DNA from: Heterobilharzia americana
Taxonomy: Eukaryota > Platyhelminthes > Trematoda > Strigeidida > Schistosomatidae
DNA: 64,000 nucleotides
Direction: 5' to 3'
Assembly (NCBI GenBank): GCA_944470555.2
Contig: OX104127.1
Location: 90,048,708-90,112,707, forward strand
This document shows, piece by piece, positions 1 to 11,939 of this stretch. Below the pieces are notes generated by a model. The model was given only the letters and a program-made list of their open reading frames with translations, was not told the DNA's origin and did no database searches. The first letter of the stretch is position 1. Each line of letters opens with the position of its first letter. Position numbers and translations under genes: made by a program.

Positions 1-1176
1 GAATACCGATCGCGGGAGAATCTTCGTTAGACCTAGAATACACAGATGACATAGCCCTGTCAGGTGAAGACGCTAACAAGATGCCGAGTCTTCTGAACAC
101 TCAGTGGCAATTTGAGAATGTTTGGGATGCGGTTCTCACCACCCAAATGCAAATTGTTGATCCAGGATTGGTCTTCAATGGTCCCACGGCTAACAATAAA
201 AAGTGTAGTGGTTGAGTGTGTCGACCACTTGACTTACCTGGGAAGTAGGATCAACCCTACCCTGGTGGCTCAGTGGCTGATGAAATCTCTTCACGGATAC
301 AAAAGGCTCGGTTGGCTTTTGTCAACTTACGCCGCCTGTGGCGCCACCTTGATATCCGATCGTCTATTGCAGGTCGCATTTACTGCACAGCAGTCCGGTC
401 TGTTCTACTCTATGGCTATGAAACATGGCCATTAAAGGTAGAAGATATGAGAAGGCTTCAAGTGTTCGACCACCGTTGCCTTCATAGTATAGGCCGCCGT
501 ATTCCGTGATGTCACCATGTGAGCAACGCAGAAGTCAGGTGTAGAGTTTTAGGGAGGAGAGATAAATCAGTCGACGAGGTTATGAACCTTCATCGACTGG
601 TTGGGACACGTGTTACCCATGCCTAGTTGCCGTGGGCCTCGTCACACAATGTTGGCTGAAGTAGGTCCAGGCTGGAAAAAGACCCGAGGTGGCCAGACTA
701 AAACATGGCATCAATGTATGAAGTCTCTGACTGTTGGTTTGAGCCATGTGAGGCGATGTAAACTAGCCGGTTGGGGTCCGCGGGACAAGAAGAACCAGTG
801 GTTAGACACTCTAGATGATATGGCTGAGAACCAATGTCAGTGGCGCAGATATAGGCACATATTATCCTCATCTTAACGACGCTATACCGAATTTCACCAT
901 TTTCTCTTTCTTCCTTTCCCTCCTTCCGTACTTTACATTTCTTTTGACTGAATTCTCCTCTCTTTATCTACCACTTAACCGCCTTTTTGCTTGATGTACT
1001 GATATGAGCTGTGGACCGTTACGCAGTAATGACTGGTCCTATGTTGATAGATGATATTGTAAAGGAGTACGTATATACTTATATTTTGTTGTTGTTGCAA
1101 TATATCATGCTGAGAATTCCAAATTGTACCACAAAATGTTTGGAATAAAGTGGATTATTATTATTATTATTATTAT
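1..1176 (+). mobile_element. 3' part of an RTE-like non-LTR retrotransposon
   Basis: The window opens inside the reverse-transcriptase domain of a non-LTR retrotransposon. The C-terminal coding remnant runs to 876. It is followed by a 3' UTR with a poly-A-signal-like AATAAA at 1144-1149 and an (ATT)n tail at 1154-1176, the usual ending of RTE-clade elements. The 5' part lies outside the window, so total length and target-site duplication cannot be judged. Clade is inferred from the RT C-terminal layout and the simple-repeat tail; another CR1/Jockey-group clade is possible. Confidence 0.75.
36..876 (+). pseudogene. RT C-terminal domain remnant (RTE-like)
   Basis: RNA-directed DNA polymerase C-terminus. 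RT motif C reads Y-T-D-D at 39-50 instead of the usual YADD, followed by the segments MFGMRFSPPKCK, DEISSRIQKARLAF, SVLLYGYETW and a final GGQTKTWHQ...WGPRDKKNQW block. These appear in three successive frames: before about 60, about 112-250 and 273-509, then 601-876. At least three frameshifts therefore break it. The terminal ARGGQTKTWHQ-like block is typical of abundant flatworm non-LTR elements. It is not functional. The match is from memory of the family, without a database search. Confidence 0.75.
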
Positions 1177-1177
1177 G

Positions 1178-1769
1178 ACAATACCGATTAATTTGATAAT
1201 ATGATCACATAACACAGTGGTGCACTGTATTTGATGTCAACTGCTTGTCCATCTACTTGTTGTTACCATCACGTTCAGGTGGTCAACAGGTTAGACACTA
1301 AAATTCATATTACCTAGAAATAGGTTACTATCTGAGTACAGTTGTGACAGGTTATCTCCACCATCGATTTACTCAGCTTGGATTCCAAAAGCAATACATA
1401 AGTACCTTTTTATCTGGCTTGTGCATTGCAGTGGTAGGCAGGAATCAGTCATCGAACCCTAAAAATTCAGCATCATAAGCTGTGCATATTCACAGCAGAG
1501 GCTAGATGAGATCATCACCAGGCTAGGTGACTTCAGCACCATCTCCTTCATATATAGAAGCAGACCACTTATAAGTCGCATGAATGTTTATAGAGGATAT
1601 CTGCTGACATTCAGTGTCGCTGGCTTATGGGTAGAGATGACTTATTGTTTCTTATCATAAGTTCACCATTACAAGCATTGTTGTCGCTTGACCCAACGTC
1701 TGAATATTGATTTGCATGCTTGATTACCGCTTGGCTGATTCCTTCTTAGTTCCCGTACATTGGGTCAAG
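1178..1769. other. Spacer, nothing recognised
   Basis: About 0.6 kb of AT-rich sequence between the RTE-like tail and the Penelope palindrome. I see no open frame worth naming and no repeat shared with the rest of the window. Confidence 0.5.
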
Positions 1770-1782
1770 ATCTACAAGTCTG
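1770..1782. repeat. Candidate target-site duplication, left copy
   Basis: The 13-mer ATCTACAAGTCTG recurs in the same orientation at 3566-3578, just outside the right arm. On this side 26 bp separate it from the arm end at 1809, against 3 bp on the right. The element end on this side may therefore be extended or the match partly fortuitous. Confidence 0.5.
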
Positions 1783-2250
1783 ACGAAATCTACCCATTTA
1801 TTCATTAACAGGAACAAGGTATATATTAGCGAAGAAATATTTCTTTTCAACGACTTCATTATCAAGCTGTACAGTCGTATTTATACTGAGTAAAGTGACA
1901 GATAATTGCACTAAAAAGTTGCTCAGTCAATATGCAAAATATACAGTCGGTGGAGGGGTGGTGGTATTTGTTCAGGTGGAAGAGATAGAAAAGGGTCACT
2001 GAATAAGGAGGAACGAATTGATAACAAGTGGTGAGATAAGCGACAAGTGCTGTCAAAGAATTGTAAAACGGTGATAATTAAGCTGGAACGTGTACAATAG
2101 GTCAATGATTAAGGAATGAATTGATATTAAAGAGTGGAATGTGGTCCAAGTGTTGTCAATGAAGTGAAAATTGGTGATAATGGTGATGATAGAAGAGAAG
2201 TATACCAAAGTGAAGTGAACTGAAATTGACAAAACCAACAAAATGAATTG

Positions 2251-2543
2251 TTAAGGCCAAGGTAGAGAAAGTGGTTTCACAAAACGTTTTTGAATGCAAA
2301 GTTTCGGTTTTTGTTCATGTATAGCTAATGCTTCAGCTGTGCATAAGTGGTGGAAGCGTAAACCTTTGGAGTAGTTCAATTTAACTTTGTAAATTATTTT
2401 GAAGGATGAATCTCGAGGTGCTGAGTGTCTACATTCAACAAGGTGTTCACATATGGATGAAGTCGTTTTCCTTTGCTCGCCTCTGGTAAGCCAAACCGGG
2501 TAGTGTTCAGCAACACGTTTTCGTAGGGCCCACCTAAGAGATT
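2251..2543 (-). pseudogene. PLE GIY-YIG endonuclease C-terminus, inverted copy
   Basis: Reads on the minus strand from KRVAEHYPVWL through the CRHSAP block and CTAEALAIHE to a stop at 2251. The sequence is identical at protein level to the plus copy, so the catalytic Glu (in AIHEQKPKLC) and the conserved KR-V-EH segment are kept. The copy begins immediately after the YIG motif, so the GIY-YIG core itself is missing: a 5'-truncated insert. Confidence 0.7.
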
Positions 2544-2553
2544 TATTGATAAG

Positions 2554-3115
2554 AATCTGAAGAAACGAACCACTCCCCATCCTATTACAGTCCCTAAGAA
2601 TATTTTAACCATGAATCTAGAATTCAAAGGAGACACTACAGTGGAAGTATTGAAAAATCGTCTGTCAAGATGTATCAATAGTAGCTTCTATCCTGCTAGG
2701 TTGAGATTGGTATTCTCCACCCGCCGTCTGATTCGTCAATGCGTGAAGGATAGGCTTCCACTTATGTCCACTTCTATGTGTATCTACAAGTTCACATGCT
2801 CCTGTCGAGCTGACTATATTGGACGTTGTAAGTGGGTCCCTCCGAAAACGTGTTGCTGAACACTACCCGGTTTGGCTTACCAGAGGCGAGCAAAGGAAAA
2901 CGACTTCATCCATATGTGAACACCTTGTTGAATGTAGACACTCAGCACCTCGAGATTCATCCTTCAAAATAATTTACAAAGTTAAATTGAACTACTCCAA
3001 AGGTTTACGCTTCCACCACTTATGCACAGCTGAAGCATTAGCTATACATGAACAAAAACCGAAACTTTGCATTCAAAAACGTTTTGTGAAACCACTTTCT
3101 CTACCTTGGCCTTAA
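2554..3115 (+). pseudogene. Penelope-like GIY-YIG endonuclease fragment
   Basis: C-terminal part of a Penelope polyprotein (RT plus GIY-YIG nuclease), which nicks target DNA for retrotransposition. The plus strand first shows the linker FKGDTTVEVLKNRL and LRLVFSTRR, then CIYKFTCSC (GIY-equivalent, about 2778) and ADYIGR (YIG, 2809-2826). A frameshift near 2830 moves to the next frame, which carries KRVAEHYPVWLTRGEQ, the CRHSAP block and AIHEQKPKLC with the conserved Glu, ending LSLPWP-stop at 3115. The RT half is absent. Family assignment is by motif recognition and is fairly secure. Confidence 0.8.
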
Positions 3116-3565
3116 CAATTCATTTTGTTGGTTTTGTCAATTTCAGTTCACTTCACTTTGGTATACTTCTCTTCTATCATCACCATTATCACCAATTTTC
3201 ACTTCATTGACAACACTTGGACCACATTCCACTCTTTAATATCAATTCATTCCTTAATCATTGACCTATTGTACACGTTCCAGCTTAATTATCACCGTTT
3301 TACAATTCTTTGACAGCACTTGTCGCTTATCTCACCACTTGTTATCAATTCGTTCCTCCTTATTCAGTGACCCATTTTCTATCTCTTCCACCTGAACAAA
3401 TACCACCACCCCTCCACCGACTGTATATTTTGCATATTGACTGAGCAACTTTTTAGTGCAATTATCTGTCACTTTACTCAGTATAAATACGACTGTACAG
3501 CTTGATAATGAAGTCGTTGAAAAGAAATATTTCTTCGCTAATATATGCCTTGTTCTTGTTAAGAA

Positions 3566-3578
3566 ATCTACAAGTCTG
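3566..3578. repeat. Candidate target-site duplication, right copy
   Basis: Direct repeat of 1770-1782 directly after the end of the right Penelope arm. Penelope elements make variable duplications around this length. Confidence 0.5.
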
Positions 3579-3929
3579 TTGATCGCAAGGTCAAAACTGG
3601 AAGCGTCGTACTCCAATCAAATGGCGAAAAGGAAATTGAATTATTGTCTTATCAACCAGGGTGGATGACCACAGAGTCCAAAAGGCATTCGCTGGACGCC
3701 AGATCTCACGACACTTTAGGAATTTTGATTTGGAGTCAATTGTATAACGTCCACAGCAATCGTAAATCCGTACTGCAGGACGGCGAATAGACCTTAGTGC
3801 CGGTGCTTTCTATCTTCCTCCAAACAGAGTGAGTTAAAAAGACATTCAGAATGCTGGTCACCCAGGAAAACACTACCGCCGGGACACAACTGTTGAGTCA
3901 GCAGTACAACTTCGTCCTCGGATCTCCGG
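3579..3929. other. Spacer, nothing recognised
   Basis: No coding or repeat signal that I can name. It probably continues into the tRNA-related repeat that follows. Confidence 0.4.
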
Positions 3930-4130
3930 AGAAAATCGAATTCCACTCAGTAATCTTGTGCACGTTCATGCAACAAGCGATGAGCCACACCTACTGTGTA
4001 AGGGTTATTGATACTTGGCCGCTCAGACCTCAGTAGGTGGAACAGGATTCGAACCAGCGGACCACAAGTTGGAAGTTGTGCACAAACCGATGGGCGACAC
4101 TATGACAGCGGCTGCTTTTGGTTCCACCAC
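3930..4130 (-). repeat. tRNA-related dispersed repeat, family D copy 1
   Basis: On the minus strand it carries a perfect RNA polymerase III B-box-like sequence, GGTTCGAATCC (4045-4055). This is followed by a segment (about 3975-4040, plus-strand CCACACCTACTGTGT...CAGTAGGTGG) that recurs with divergence at 30920-30985. A shared body downstream of a B box is the usual build of a tRNA-derived SINE. I see no A box clearly enough to claim it. Confidence 0.5.
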
Positions 4131-5924
4131 TATCCAGCACATCTTTCTGGGATTTTATAAAATTTAAGAAATGTTGCTATTCTAGCCAGTATACTTAGCT
4201 GACTCATTGCGATACGTGAGGCTGGGGACCACTATAAGGTAGAAGCTACCAGTCCAGAAAGGAAGGTCATACTGTTCGTAGCAATAGTTATAGAGCTCAA
4301 GAATTGGTACCAATTCCTACTTTAACCATTTCCAGCCTTTGGCTAACTTGAACATATCTGAATCAATGATGGTAGGTAGCTCAGTATATGATGCATATCC
4401 CAACCACCTTAATGGATAAAGGCCAATGACCTCAATAAATGAATCCACTTACTCAATACCAAATACCTAGCCTATATACTGCTTATGGGATCATTCAATT
4501 ATACGAGAACGATCTTGTGAAAATAACAGCTACTAAATAACTGGTCTCAAATCATCTGCTTCTTATGGTCATTTCATAGTCGTAAAGTGAGACAAAGTAT
4601 TATCAAAAATTACACTCGACCATCAAAAGTTAAGTGGACAATTCGTGAACACTAAAAGTGGTGAAGTTTGACTAGTTAGTTGGACGTTTTCTAACTGTGC
4701 GAAGTTTTCACCAAGACTTGTACTTGAGTAATATACCGAAAGCTATTTGAAAATTATTTTTGAGATTGTTTGAGACAGTGCAAATAATCATGTTACAAAA
4801 CATAGTTTACCGGTTGATGAATATTACTACCATTCCGATAAATTAGATTGCAACAAATTGTTTTAGTGACCTAAGTGTAATGCAGAATAAAATCTAGTAC
4901 GACAGCAAACAAATTACATCTTGGAATACGTAGGATACAAATGAAGTGGTTGCTCTAATTATTCGAAGGTTCGATTTTAATAATAAAAAACCAATAAAAC
5001 CAAATTTTAAAAACCTACCTGGGTGTATGTTTTGTATTCAATCAACTTTTCTGTGCCACGATGCAATAGACCAATATGAGGATCTAGACGTACGATAAGC
5101 TGAAAAATTAGTGTGTATCATGACTTTTAATATGGAAAACAAGGATGAACGAGTAATACATGAAGAAATATTTTTACTCGATTACGTCAGCTTACTTTTC
5201 CTAAAACTTTGATCACCTATAGATACCCGAACTTAACCTTTTTATATACAACACTGGAAATAGTCTGGCTGAGAAACATTGTTTAAAACCTTACTGTAAT
5301 GTCTCTTGAAAAAAACTAGTCTCGATGATGAATTTGCCTAATGTAATAAGGAAACGTAGCTTACTTAGCAAATGTGATATATTCGCGTAATACATTTCAA
5401 CCAGTCAGATCATATACTAACTTTTGAAAGTATTTTAGATGAAGAAAGATTAGAGTAAGCAAGAAGAAAATTAACGTAAGAGATAATGCCTGCGTTTTCT
5501 AACATTTAAAGCAATACGTTAAAGAAAGTTGAACATCTACGGAATTAGTTTAACACCGAGCATCATTATTTAAACGCTAGATTTACGCCTACAGCGAACT
5601 AAGATAATGTTCTGCCGATAAGTGATTCAATATACCAGATACATAAAAGGAAGCAGATTAGTTAAAAAGATCCTCTGGTTAACTAACACACGATCCTTTC
5701 ATTGGAAAAACATATTCAGATCTCTAAGAACAGAAAACCACAGCCACTATGATTACAGACAAAATGGTTTCAATCTAAATGGAAGTCTTTCGTGTAACTA
5801 AGAAGTTGAAATCTCATTGATTTTATTATTTTGAAAAAAAATTATTTACTACCTGTATGTTTAGATAATATATTTGTGACACTTGTTTTAGAAGACTGAA
5901 ACGTTTTTAGGTATAGGATGAGAA
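4131..5924. other. AT-rich stretch, nothing recognised
   Basis: About 1.8 kb with no convincing open frame. The last few hundred bases may be the decayed upstream RT of the Penelope-like element starting near 5925, but I could not align them to RT motifs. Confidence 0.4.
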
Positions 5925-6895
5925 ATATCATCCTCTTTTAGTCAACCTGTTTGTAGCAAAATTGAAAAGTAGGCTTCTGCATAGCACGACACACAAACTA
6001 TCCTTCTATCGCAAATACATGGATGATACTTTCATTCGATACAAAAATGATACCAATTCTGATATGCTTCCTGTTACATTCAACAGTTCATTCAGAAATC
6101 AAGATAACCCGTTTTACTATCAAGAATAGATGTCAGTATATGTCAGTGCATTCTGAAAGAAGTCATGGGTCGACCAGCACACACATTTCTTATCATTTGT
6201 CCCTTTTACATACAAAAGGAATTTAACCCGCACACTGATGCTTCGAGCCAGTAAGATTCGCATAGGTGACTTTTAGCAACAAAACAACGATAACAGAGAA
6301 CCTCTTATGCGAGAATGGCTAACCTGAAAAGTTTGTAGAGTGTTACAATGAAAACAGATGGAGAAAAGCGCCTCTAGATGCTATGGAAGAAACGATCAAA
6401 TCTAACTAGCACTCAAACGAGAGCCAGCTGCAGAAACACTGAAACTCAGAAACCTGATAGAGAATACCTTCCTTGCAGCCACAACGTTTGAAATTTATTA
6501 CTCGCTATATGTTGATGCAGTTGAAAGATAGGCTACCGAGTCTAGCCACATCTATGTGCATTTATAAAGTTAAATACTCCTGCGAAGATAGTTACATAAA
6601 CAGAACGACCCGACAAGCGCACCATCACTTCACTGAACACTGTCCAGTGTGATTAGGTAAGGGGACAGTGAAACCCATCAGAAACTCAATACTCGACCAT
6701 TTGGTAGGTACTGAGCATAAGATTGACAAAACCTCAGCATTTACCATTCTTTACCAAGTACTCTCACAATACTCTAGATTTGTGCCTCTCCAATTACTAA
6801 CCCCAGCAGAAGCTATAGTAACTGAAATTTTCAAACCTAATTTATGTGTACTAATGTTTGCTTATTCCCTTCCCCTTTCATGGTCTCTAACCCCG
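5925..6895 (+). pseudogene. PLE RT motif C plus GIY-YIG endonuclease, broken
   Basis: RT palm: PLLVNLFVAKL then FYRKYMDDTFI, with the catalytic DD in YMDD at 6016-6027. After frame changes the post-palm segment DQHTHFLSFVPF is visible near 6175. The GIY-YIG part starts near 6540 with SMCIYK, then CEDSYINR (YIG degraded to YIN), the KP-I-NS-LDHLVGTEHKID block (6670-6730) and LTPAEAI (6798) with the conserved Glu region. At least four in-frame breaks are visible. Related to the element at 2554-3115; the third PLE (43860-45820) belongs to a different branch. Confidence 0.65.
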
Positions 6896-7045
6896 ACCCA
6901 GATAAAACTGTAATAACTTCCTTCTCAGCCACCCGGATAAATGTAAATGTTATCTCTGTTTTTACTATTATCATCATCATTATCGTTACACTCCCTCTTA
7001 ATTTCATTTTGTATTTTGACCTTGGTTTCAAAATTGATTAGGAAT
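5925..7045 (+). mobile_element. Penelope-like retroelement, decayed 3' part
   Basis: A second PLE of the same general type as 1770-3578 but clearly older. It holds RT motif C, the RT thumb region and the GIY-YIG domain in order. A 3' UTR follows 6895, rich in TTATCATCATCATT. There are several stops and frameshifts. The 5' limit is set where I first recognise RT sequence and may lie further upstream. Confidence 0.65.
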
Positions 7046-10000
7046 TTTATTATCTAATTGCTATGCGATAATAATTTTATTCCCCTCTATTCCTACACGC
7101 ATACACAACCCACTCATACCCACAATGATTAACTACTGAAATTAGGTCAATTCTGAAAGGTTCTTTTGTTATAACCGTCTTTACTGTTAGCTTCTACTTT
7201 GCATACTTGACTTATATTAACTAGATTGGTATTAAATGACTATGCTAAATAATTTGTAAATGGACTTGTAAAGCCTGATCAGAATTCACCAGAAGTGTGT
7301 ATTCGCTTTATATACCTTGTTTTATAGATACTGCTGCATTAGCATGCACTTTTCGCACTCAAGAAAAAGTGCTACTATTTAAACTATACGAGATAAACCA
7401 TGAAACTGCCTCAAAACTGCAGTCACAAATCCAAGCCTAAAAATAACGGAAGAGGTAACCTAAAATTCAGAAAATATAGAAGTTCGGATGAAGCTATGCT
7501 ACCGAAGACGATTTCCTTAACCAGCCGTAAAATATCGTAAAACAAATTCAATAACTTGAGTTTCTCAACCTAAAACCTTCAACCCAACGAGATTCAAAAA
7601 GGCATAATTTTCAGTAACCGAATATCTAGGTCATACTATAGCCTCCAAAAACCACCTTTTTTCACCTCTAAAGAAAGAATTAGTTCAAATGAAAATGCAA
7701 AATACGGTTTATGAACTTCCGCTTTTACTCAAGATATAAACGTGCACAACCGAATTTCATCGACTTCGTCTGAGAATGGTCAGTAAAAACTGAAGTTGAC
7801 CATAAAGACTCCACATTTTGACCTAGTCAGTCAATCAGTCAGCAGCATCATGAGACATTATATTAATAAGCAACGGTTCGACTTACCACATTTCATCCGT
7901 ACATCAAAATATGAGGCACAAAGATGAAATATAAAGAAAAACTGATGCTAGGTTCTCTAAGGACTGGACACAATTATCAAAATAAATGGCCCAAGTAGTG
8001 AAGATTTCTCTGGGGTTGCGATTGCAGAAAACAGTGGCTTATAAAGCTCCCAGAATTCATCTAGTCAACCTCTTAAAAAACGTGCAATGACAGTTACTGT
8101 TTATGACTACCAACTGACTAAATCCCCATAGTAGCAACTTAAGGTGGAAACAGCAACGCTAAGTGTTGAAACCAGACAAACGGTGGCAAGCATTGCCTTT
8201 AAGCCTAGTTGCCTAAAGAGGGTTATACATCTCTTGGGCCTAGGTATCAGGCAACACTACTACTAAAAAAACTTTAACCGGTAATTCTAAAAAGTAACTT
8301 TCCACAGTATGGGCAGCGAAAGTATCAACCGCCTTTACATCTCTGTTAGCACCCAAACAGTCTGAAAAGCTGCACTATAGACAATCAAACCAACATTGGA
8401 GAGAATCGATGGGTGAATGTCATGGGTTACTTTGAGTACACAACTGGAATAAAAAGCCGAACTACAAGTTAACCCCCAAGAGACTTCACAAAAACTAGTT
8501 GGAGGTAATTACAAAGTGACCGAAACATCCTGATGAGATCGTAGGCTGAAAACAGTATTCTGCTGAAATGACACATCCGGTCAGTAACCTGAAAGTAAAC
8601 CACAAATGATGCTCCCGTTATCCGAGAAGTGGGTTATAGGTGCTAAATTGTCGTCTGTAACAAAAAACACACCAGCTGGACCAGTGACAAAATATTATTG
8701 GGGTAATTAGATGAAACCATGACACTTTAGTGAAGTCAGCAAAGTAGAAGCGAAAAGTCATTCTCTTTGTGAACAAATCACAGGCTGACCTTGGACTATC
8801 AAACCAACACTGGAGAATTATTTTTCCTTTTCTATATTTTGTGGACTAATTATTAATCGATAAATCCTGAAAAGCTAAGTATAACGTTATCTAATCCAAC
8901 TTCCGGACCTAAGCCGAAACTTCTTTGAGATTTACACCGCTAAGCTTTGACGAATACTAGTAAGCACACCACCCTAGTCTACCAGATGGCCCCTACTTTT
9001 GTTCATAATAACCATATTTTTTTGCGAAATCCACACTACTCTAAACATAAGTGGAAGGGAATGGATTTCAAAGCTTCCGCTCGGCAAAAATCAGCAAACA
9101 ACCCACTTGCCTCTTATTAATCCCTCTAAAGGTAATGTGTTTACTCGATTCCAACTAGGAAAAAGCCAAATAGCTGAGAAAACAGAAATTATATCCACTA
9201 GGGTAATTTAAGGCATTGGCGTTCAGTTTCGGCCCATTGAACAGCCTATTTTTATTGTGGCCTTGTCCAGAGTTAAGGAGTGATGAAAATTCATTCGACA
9301 GAGAAGACACAATCCATCTGAGATGCAGATTTTGGGAGTTTGACCAAGTGGCTTCGACAACACAATGTACTACTGCTTACCTCTCCATCCAGATCCATAA
9401 TAACTCTTAGGACACCATGAGCGGCAGGATGTTGGGGTCCAAAGTTCAACTGAACAGATTGAACCTCGAAATGTTTTTTCTGGAGAAAATCGACTGAAAA
9501 GCATTAATTTAATTAATGACAAACCTGGTTGAATTTCTGCGTTCTCTTTACGAACGCTACGAGGAACCAGTGCATCTTTCAGCTGGTCCATAAACTTCTT
9601 ATCCGGGACCCACCGAAAAGCACTTCTTTTTATTTCTTTGTTATTTATACACCAGGCCTTTAAGTTCGGAGCACACTTAACTCGTGTGCCCAGAATCCTG
9701 TAGCCAGTAATCATAGTAGCGCTTCTAACGAACTACCCGCTAGCAAGTAATATAAAATCTTAATAACCAATGTGACATATTTGGAATGACAGGCATACCA
9801 GCCTATGGCAATTCTTGTATTGGATAAAGCCGTGAATATCCATTTTTCGTTGTGGGAGTTGTTACTACTTGGTCAAGCAAAAGTTCCCCGGAAAAAAATG
9901 TACGTGTGCACTAAGCTGTTTTCAAGTTAATTCTTGAAGCTTTTTGTGATGACCATTTCATAACACGGTCTTATTAGTAGCGAAATGTAGGATAAGGTAA

Positions 10001-11939
10001 AGCAGAGTGTTTTCCAGTCTGTATTCCAGCCAAAGCACCTGACAGACATTTGGAGTGACCATAATATCCAGAAGACTAACTGCAGCCTGATCACGATGTG
10101 CTATCGTTTTCAGTTTACAATTCACGTCCTAGAATCAGTGACATAGAGCCATCGACTGGGCACCCTCAATTTTATGTGTTCCACGGGCAGTACCCTCTAT
10201 CCGCTTGCTACAAAATTACCCCGACTGTCTAGCGCCATAAATCGATTGCTAAATTTTAAGGCACCTCAAGGCCATGATGAGTCAAGACAGTCGATTTTTC
10301 ACTAGCTTTCTTAACCGTATAAACGTCAAAACCAGCCACATTATTCGGGACCATGCATGGTGTATTCACGAAAGGGTGACCTACCAGTCACGGATAAAGT
10401 TCAGAAAAACCCTAAGTAACAATCCACAAGGTCACTGAAAGTGCAAATTCACTTCGAAAAGTGACAATCGATGTTCTGTTATAATCACCACCTTGCTTGT
10501 CATTGCGTGTACACCTTCATTTTCGGCAGTGTGGCTGGGGAAGCCGAGTGATCTCAGAGGTTTCGGACATTTCTACGTGCCATATCCCATATCAATTGTT
10601 CTCAGTCTGTTGTGTGCGGTGTATAAGTGCTTTAGGCGGGTTTCAACATCTGAACTGTTGATGAGGTAGTTGCCCATGCAGACGTGAGCAAAACTAGCGC
10701 CACGGACAAACCAGTTCTCAGGACGTTGGGGTCGTTAGTGCTGCATTTCAAAGACCACTGAGACGGCGGGAAAATCCAAACACTCCAAAAGGTGTAAAAA
10801 TTCCTCTTTTTCGAGACGTCCCGTGCTACAGCAGGTATTTGGTTGTGCATGCTGGTTAAGTCAGATTCTCAAAAGATTTCCATTCCTAGTAGTCTTAATA
10901 ACGTCAAAAATACGTGGTATGGAGCGGTGGTCCGCAATACTTTTGGCATTAATCATTGGCAGTTGCAGGTAGTAAGTTAATCTCTGCTCCTGATTTTTGG
11001 TACCACGCGAGGAGGAGAACCCCTTCGGCGACCGTACAGTGGCCATTTACAGCATGTTGTCAAACTCATCCTTCGTCATTCCACATTGACTGATTACTGG
11101 GCGGCGTGCCTCGAATGCCAGAGGTCATCATGCATTTGTGATTTGTTGATCCACATTCTCAGTTGTATGTGGTTAAGTCTGCATTGATTGATTCAATTCA
11201 AGATCCCGTATAACACAGAGTGACAGACGTTCGTTGAGCGTTTCAATCCAACTAAGGCTAAACTTTCCCCTACGCAGGTGGTTCCACTGAAAGACACCAT
11301 CGTGCTATTGACCATAGGTCGTTGCCGACCGTCAAGTGGAAATGGAACATTGTTGCTTGCCAGACTTATGTCAGCTGGCATTGAGACTTCAGTTGAAACG
11401 AATGTGAAGTGTGTAGGCTTGTGTGAACCTAGAGTGAGAAACCGATAACTTTAATCAACGGTTTTAATTGGCTTAGAGTTTTTGGTCTGCAAATAAAAGT
11501 ATAGATCTTGATAAAGTCCGCTGGACGAGGGAGGGAAAACGCCAACTTCTACCACAGTTTGAGCGAAAATGGTAACCCTTCGTAATTACTTCTAACATGT
11601 TATAACTGGCTGATTTCGCCGGTTGCGGTCGCCGTTAAAGCGTTGGATGCAATCTTCAGCCTTAAAGAATCCGCTTAACTAACAAGTATGGTCAGTCGTC
11701 AGTGATGCTTCGTCTGTTATCATGTTATTTGGCACCAGTAGCTTACAACCACACACACAGTTAGAACAAGAACTTTGGTACACTACAAAGATTCACTCGA
11801 TTGGCCGGCCTTATCTCTTGCACTTGTGTCCCGAACAAGCAAAATGCTTTTTCTCCCGTGCACTTGCCTATTCTCCTTTCACTGAGGAGAAACTCGTTGA
11901 AGATGGCGTTTCCAATTTAATCTGATTTGCTTCTGTGTC
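7046..11939. other. 4.9 kb without a gene I can name
   Basis: Probably decayed repeats. Near 7575-7680 the plus strand reads TEYLGHTI, reminiscent of the EYLGH segment of Ty3/Gypsy RT, but the flanks give no support. Minus-strand open segments at 9370-9714, 10632-10850, 10861-11046 and 11193-11381 are unassigned, and I do not recognise a protein in them. No tRNA-like box, ribozyme core or simple repeat was seen. Confidence 0.35.

Larger units (their letters stand above)
1770..3578. mobile_element. Palindromic Penelope-like element pair
   Basis: Two Penelope-like (PLE) 3' segments lie head to head. Right arm 2829-3562 (+) and left arm 1809-2543 (-) are reverse complements over about 735 bp. 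They encode the same GIY-YIG protein tail and share the same 3' UTR, with few differences: a single-base indel is visible near 1989 versus 3373. A 285-bp spacer (2544-2828) belongs to the plus copy only and holds the upstream part of its endonuclease linker. A 13-bp direct repeat, ATCTACAAGTCTG, brackets the whole structure at 1770-1782 and 3566-3578. This fits insertion of the pair as one event. PLEs are known for partial tandem or inverted copies. An assembly artefact is the alternative. Confidence 0.75.

Noticed and set aside
7560..7700. Ty3/Gypsy RT-like TEYLGHTI
   Set aside because: A single short match with no adjoining RT or RNase H blocks; not enough to call an element.
8527..8560. 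CTGATGA followed by GAAAAC, hammerhead-like
   Set aside because: No complementary stem II between the two motifs, no stem I or III, and no family A or B flanks.
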